A stretch of DNA of 64,000 nucleotides from Olavius algarvensis associated proteobacterium Delta 3 (GTDB lineage Bacteria; Desulfobacterota; Desulfobacteria; Desulfobacterales; CAFBRK01), in the NCBI GenBank assembly GCA_903231505.1, contig CAFBRK010000032.1:1-64000 (forward strand), written 5' to 3'. Under the pieces are notes generated by a model. It had not been told where the DNA came from, searched no databases, and saw only the letters and a program-made list of their open reading frames with translations. The position numbers were made by a program, and so were the translations under genes. Position 1 is the first letter of the stretch, and every line of letters begins with the position of its first letter. Below, one piece after another: positions 60,462 through 64,000 of the stretch.

Positions 60462-62225
60462 TCAATCGGCATCTTCAAAACGCGATAATTGTGTCATCTT
60501 CCTGAATTCGTTATTGTTCCTTACCAGTTCATCAAATGTTCCGGAACCTGCAATTTTTCCGTCTTTCATGAAAATAAGTTTATCACAATTTTTTACCGTG
60601 CTCAGGCGATGTGCGATGATGATGATTGTCTTTTGGAGGCTCATCTCCTCAATAGCCCTTGTAATCTCCAGCTCGGTTTCCGTATCCAGCGAGGAGGTCG
60701 CCTCATCCATGACCAGTACAGAGGGGTCGTGATACAATGCACGGGCGATGTTCACACGTTGTCTTTGGCCACCCGAGAGGCACATTCCGTTCTCCCCCAC
60801 TTTCGTTTCGATACCATCCGGCCATTCCTTCACCGTCTTTTTAAGATGTGCCTGCCCGATCACATCCCACACCTTGTTTACATCTATTTCATCGGCAGGA
60901 ATCCCGAAAGCGATATTGTGCTGCAGCGAATCGTCTATGAGATAAATGTCCTGGGGGACGAAGCCGATGCAGTCCTGCCAGGCCCTCAAGGTGAGGTCAT
61001 TCCCATAGATATTCTGCCCGCCGACAAGGAGAGATCCAGCGGTCGGGGGAAGAAGTCCCAGGATGATATTGACCAGTGTCGTTTTACCCGAACCTGACGG
61101 TCCCACAAAAGCAATGGATTGACCACGCCCTATCGCCAGACTGACATTCTCAAACACAGGCCCTTTTGACCCGGAATAGACATACGTCACGTCCTTCATT
61201 TCGATCGTGTCGAAGACAAGCTCGCGATGACCTGCCTGGCATTTCTGGGCTTTGACTTCATTTTCGCGGAAAAACCTTACATCCCGATAAACATCATCGG
61301 TGGCCGCGGTCGCGAACTTCATGGCGTTCAACGATGTCACGATCTGGGTCACCGAGGGGTTGAGCCGCAATGCGGCAAAGCCAAAGAAGGCGATTATCGG
61401 GATAAATTCCTGGAATCGGCCTCCCTGTGCGATGATCGCGATCAGGACAAGGAGCATGCCTCCCATGAGAATCAGTTCCAGATAGAGACGGGGTATCTTT
61501 TGAATGACACTGAAAAAAATATTCGCCCGTGCGTTATCGAAACGATAACGGGAAAAAGCGTCCAGAAAGAAGGGTTCCTTACCCCCGATCTTGATTTCCT
61601 TGATACCTCCGACACTCTGGTTGGCCCACATGATCATACTCGTTCCCGTCTCCTGGACCAGGGCCCCATAGTGTCCGGTCTTCTTCCGGACATACCGGTA
61701 AAAAAGGGCAGACAGTCCGCCGATAATGAGGCAGATCAGGGCGGTGATGGAAGGCTCAACCACAAAGAGCAGGACCGATATCGACACAATCACGGGCAGT
61801 TCCGAAAGAATCGTCATGAACGGAATGATGGCGCCGCCGAAAACTGCTCCGAGGCTCATGGTGATGTTTCTGATGAGCTCGGCTGTGTTCCTCTGAAGAT
61901 GAAAGGTATAGGGGCTGTAAAGGTAGGAACTGAGAAGATTCCGGGAAATGACGGCCTGCTGGTTATAAATGAAACGATCTTTGAAATAGTACAAGGTCAG
62001 GAGAAACAGGTTTTTAAATAGATAGACAGCCAGCAGCCCGACACTGAGCAGGATAAGAAAATCCCGGTAGCTTGACGGCTGGATGAATTCATACAGGCGT
62101 CGCAATAAATCAAAAGATTGGATATCCTGCGGATTATTGACAATGGAAATAAACGGAAGGATCAGGCCGACACCCAATGCTTCGAGCAAAGAACCCAGCA
62201 CCATGAAAAAAAACAATACCATCAA
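60462..62225 (-). CDS. ABC transporter with fused permease and ATPase domains (PglK/MsbA-type flippase)
   Basis: 587 residues, six membrane segments in the first ~320 residues (VLFFFMVLGSLLEALGVGLI, YLFKNLFLLTLYYF, PVIVSISVLLFVVEPSITAL). The ATPase domain has Walker A VGPSGSGKTTLVNII, Q-loop GFVPQDIYLIDD, signature LSGGQRQRVNIARAL and Walker B VLVMDEATSSLD, then IIAHRLSTVKNCD. A half-transporter of this type would dimerise and flip the lipid-linked glycan across the inner membrane, replacing a Wzx flippase, and is a marker for oligosaccharide export. It lies 60 bp after the 394-residue GT-B-like gene. Confidence 0.92.
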   Translation of the reverse strand: MMVLFFFMVLGSLLEALGVGLILPFISIVNNPQDIQSFDLLRRLYEFIQPSSYRDFLILLSVGLLAVYLFKNLFLLTLYYFKDRFIYNQQAVISRNLLSSYLYSPYTFHLQRNTAELIRNITMSLGAVFGGAIIPFMTILSELPVIVSISVLLFVVEPSITALICLIIGGLSALFYRYVRKKTGHYGALVQETGTSMIMWANQSVGGIKEIKIGGKEPFFLDAFSRYRFDNARANIFFSVIQKIPRLYLELILMGGMLLVLIAIIAQGGRFQEFIPIIAFFGFAALRLNPSVTQIVTSLNAMKFATAATDDVYRDVRFFRENEVKAQKCQAGHRELVFDTIEMKDVTYVYSGSKGPVFENVSLAIGRGQSIAFVGPSGSGKTTLVNIILGLLPPTAGSLLVGGQNIYGNDLTLRAWQDCIGFVPQDIYLIDDSLQHNIAFGIPADEIDVNKVWDVIGQAHLKKTVKEWPDGIETKVGENGMCLSGGQRQRVNIARALYHDPSVLVMDEATSSLDTETELEITRAIEEMSLQKTIIIIAHRLSTVKNCDKLIFMKDGKIAGSGTFDELVRNNNEFRKMTQLSRFEDAD

Positions 62226-62285
62226 TTGTTTTTTGGCTTTTCGGTCGAAAAAACCGAGTATCTTACGGATAAGCGCCAGTTCTCT

Positions 62286-63470
62286 TTAACCTCGCTCAGT
62301 GTCGTCTACAGGTCGATTCATTGCCCTGATGCGGTCGGTCACGATCTGAGAAAACGTCTTCTCCGGTGAGCCTTCCTTTTTGATGTAGTCATTGCGGTAG
62401 GAACGATAGGCCTCGCGATCGATGTATGATTCTTCATCGAGGTCTATCGCAGTCTCGGTGTCAAGATTATGGAGCTTCTTGCCGAAATAGCCCGCGAGCC
62501 ACTGCGGGTGGGGATCTTCAGCGAGATGCTGCAAATAGTCGTCCGTCACGACAAATATCATCGGTTTTTCAAATAATACGGCAAAATTCATCGACATGCT
62601 TTGATGCAAGATGACGAATCCTGAATTTTTAACAAGTTCCGCCGTCTTTCCCCGGATAACCGGACGCTTACCGAACAGACCCGGCAAATCTTCGTAATGT
62701 GATCTCGGGTGGGCGGCGATGACCACGTTCACCGCCAGTTTATTTTCAATGTGATCAAAAAATGACCTCATTTGATCGTAATATCTCTGCATCGGCACCC
62801 TGCTGAGATTGGCCGCTGTGTTGTCCGGGTGCAGCGGCACGTATTCGTCGAGGAAGACGCAGGTTCCGGAATCGATCTTGTCGGGCTTTATTCTTTCCCG
62901 GAGATATTCATCGTAATCGAATGAGTGGACCCAGAGGACCTCGCTTTTTCCACTGCAGGGATAGCCGTGGCGAAAATATTTTTCACCCATACCCAAAATA
63001 ACGTTAACAGGTTTTACGCCAAAGAAGCTGTATGGCACCGAGTAGAACAGTCTATCCATCAGAGCCCCGAAAGACAGCTGTTTCCTGTCACTTTTCCTTG
63101 GCGGCATCGTTCCGAGAGGCAGCGCCATGGCCAAGAGGCTGAAGCAGGTTACGCCCGTCCGGGATAGTGCCCGGTAAATGGGCAGTGTCCTCGGGGTATA
63201 GTGTACCCCTGACAGGACAACCGTGTCGTTCGGCAAGCGCAAAATGGCATCGACCGCATGCCTGGAGGTGTTAAAATAAACGTGGTTTTCCCATACAAAA
63301 GTATCCGGAGGTTTGTCTTCCAGGAATTCTTCATTCGCAAGAAACGGCATGAAATTCCATATCTCGAGATGGAAGCCGTTTTCAATAAGTTCGGGGAACC
63401 CGAAACACTGAAAATATCTTTCGCTGAAATGATGTTCGTGAAGATAAACGATCCGGTCTATCTTTGTCAT
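62286..63470 (-). CDS. unrecognised 394-residue protein with GT-B-like features
   Basis: I do not recognise a named family. No signal peptide is present, and a weakly hydrophobic segment lies at about 129-145. The second half includes VNVVIAAHPRSHYEDLPGLF, RPVIRGKTAELVKNSGFVIL, HQSMSMNFAVLFEKPMIFVV and TDDYLQHL. These resemble the donor-binding side of GT-B glycosyltransferases and of the C-terminus of 46136-47959. A glycosyltransferase or capsule-synthesis role is a plausible inference from fold-like features and place. It lies between the flippase and the amidotransferase gene. Confidence 0.7.
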   Translation of the reverse strand: MTKIDRIVYLHEHHFSERYFQCFGFPELIENGFHLEIWNFMPFLANEEFLEDKPPDTFVWENHVYFNTSRHAVDAILRLPNDTVVLSGVHYTPRTLPIYRALSRTGVTCFSLLAMALPLGTMPPRKSDRKQLSFGALMDRLFYSVPYSFFGVKPVNVILGMGEKYFRHGYPCSGKSEVLWVHSFDYDEYLRERIKPDKIDSGTCVFLDEYVPLHPDNTAANLSRVPMQRYYDQMRSFFDHIENKLAVNVVIAAHPRSHYEDLPGLFGKRPVIRGKTAELVKNSGFVILHQSMSMNFAVLFEKPMIFVVTDDYLQHLAEDPHPQWLAGYFGKKLHNLDTETAIDLDEESYIDREAYRSYRNDYIKKEGSPEKTFSQIVTDRIRAMNRPVDDTERG

Positions 63471-63485
63471 GGTCTTTCGATGGTT

Positions 63486-64000
63486 CTACCGATCATCGAC
63501 TCCGTCATTGTTGACGGTGTGACGGAGCTTCCATTCACCGTCCATCTTTGCCCACAAATGGGGTGAGCGGAATTGGTCACATAGCTCCATGAATCTTTCC
63601 CGCGTCATCCCTATATGGTCCATCAATTCGTTGAAGTACCGTTCGGGAAATTCTCCGTCGAATCGTTTCACCAGTGCGCATCCCTCCTCCCGGGTCAAGT
63701 GCTTGTTTCGAATCTCCTGGGATGCGTCCTCGGTCGTTCTTCCGATGCCGAACTTGATAAAGTAAGTATAGTAGTTCAAATCGTCCGCTTTGTCGTCGAT
63801 GCTGGCATACTTGTTGAACGTCCCTTCAGTCCGAAAGGGACGGGCTTTGAAGTTGGAGTGCTCGACCGCATAATAGTAGGATTCCTGGGGAGTCCATTTG
63901 AGATAGTAGCCCAGATAGTGAACCTCTATTCTGGATTTCTCGAGCTCCTCGCGGTGAACCGGAAGATATGCCATCAGATCGGCAAGGGGAATGTCATATC
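63486..64000 (-). CDS. N-acetyl sugar amidotransferase (WbpG/PseA-like), 3' part at window edge
   Basis: The frame is open to the edge of the window, reading YDIPLADLMAYLPVHREELE past an internal ATG at 63974, so the true start is outside. The C-terminal half has EVHYLGYYLKWTPQESYYYA, RPFRTEGTFNKYASIDDKAD, YYTYFIKFGIGRTTEDASQE and IRNKHLTREEGCALVKRFDG, as in WbpG-like enzymes. These use ammonia from HisH/HisF-like partners to make acetamidino sugars. Partner glutaminase and synthase genes would be expected just upstream. Confidence 0.88.
   Translation of the reverse strand, partial: YDIPLADLMAYLPVHREELEKSRIEVHYLGYYLKWTPQESYYYAVEHSNFKARPFRTEGTFNKYASIDDKADDLNYYTYFIKFGIGRTTEDASQEIRNKHLTREEGCALVKRFDGEFPERYFNELMDHIGMTRERFMELCDQFRSPHLWAKMDGEWKLRHTVNNDGVDDR

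Noticed and set aside
1-64000. tRNA or rRNA genes, including a tRNA as attachment site
   Set aside because: No cloverleaf-like or rRNA-like sequence was recognised; the attachment site is clearly in a protein gene.

Overview
The window looks like a stretch of a Gram-negative chromosome, probably a Desulfobacterota-type (deltaproteobacterial) bacterium. That placement is an inference from the style of the surface-polysaccharide locus, lipoprotein and signal-peptide genes, and a Desulfobacterota-like intergenic palindromic repeat; no rRNA or tRNA is present to prove it. Every gene I can support lies on the minus strand, so the locus is read from position 64000 towards 1.

Region A (about 20654-64000, plus 97-2505) is one very large surface-glycan locus. 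In transcription order it holds a partial N-acetyl-sugar amidotransferase, a GT-B-like protein, an ABC flippase, two methyltransferase/oxidoreductase genes, a radical SAM/SPASM gene, WbqC-like, NeuB-like, PseG-like, carbamoyltransferase, a second SPASM gene, PIG-L deacetylase, methyltransferase, SpsF-like cytidylyltransferase, a frame-broken B12/radical SAM gene, an unknown protein, acetyltransferase, second carbamoyltransferase, second B12/radical SAM gene, GT2, AsnB, heparinase II/III, GT2, nucleotidyltransferase, Rmd-like reductase, GT2, GT4, third B12/radical SAM gene, methyltransferase, second AsnB, bi-domain oxidoreductase, second heparinase, GT4, SDR epimerase, WecA/WbpL-like initiating transferase, an ElyC/YdcF-like gene and the WbpM-like 4,6-dehydratase. 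Together these would start, build, decorate (carbamoyl, acetyl, methyl, amide/amidino groups) and export a glycan.

Region B (2492-20667) is an integrated mobile element of about 18.2 kb that interrupts the ElyC/YdcF-like gene. It is bounded by a 14-bp direct repeat (CGGACAGGCGCGCC). It carries two tyrosine recombinases and a decayed integrative-conjugative module of the PFL_46xx/47xx type (TraD, a MobH-like relaxase homologue without the expected metal ligands, TIGR03759, TIGR03765, remnants of the TraC-like ATPase, TIGR03756 and TIGR03755). It also carries a thermonuclease, a spermidine-synthase-like gene wedged into the broken transfer module, and a stomatin/solute-binding-protein/AIM24 cargo set. 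A 1.3-kb gene-free stretch is packed with hairpins.

The most unusual point is that the same 14-bp repeat also lies in frame inside a gene of the element, a candidate replication protein. Its two halves sit at opposite ends of the integrated element, so precise excision would restore both the host ElyC-like gene and the element's own gene. The first half also contains a (GTGA)6 tract whose length decides whether its helix-turn-helix part is in frame with the rest. Several single-base indels at homopolymers occur in the window; some may be genuine decay and some could be sequencing error.
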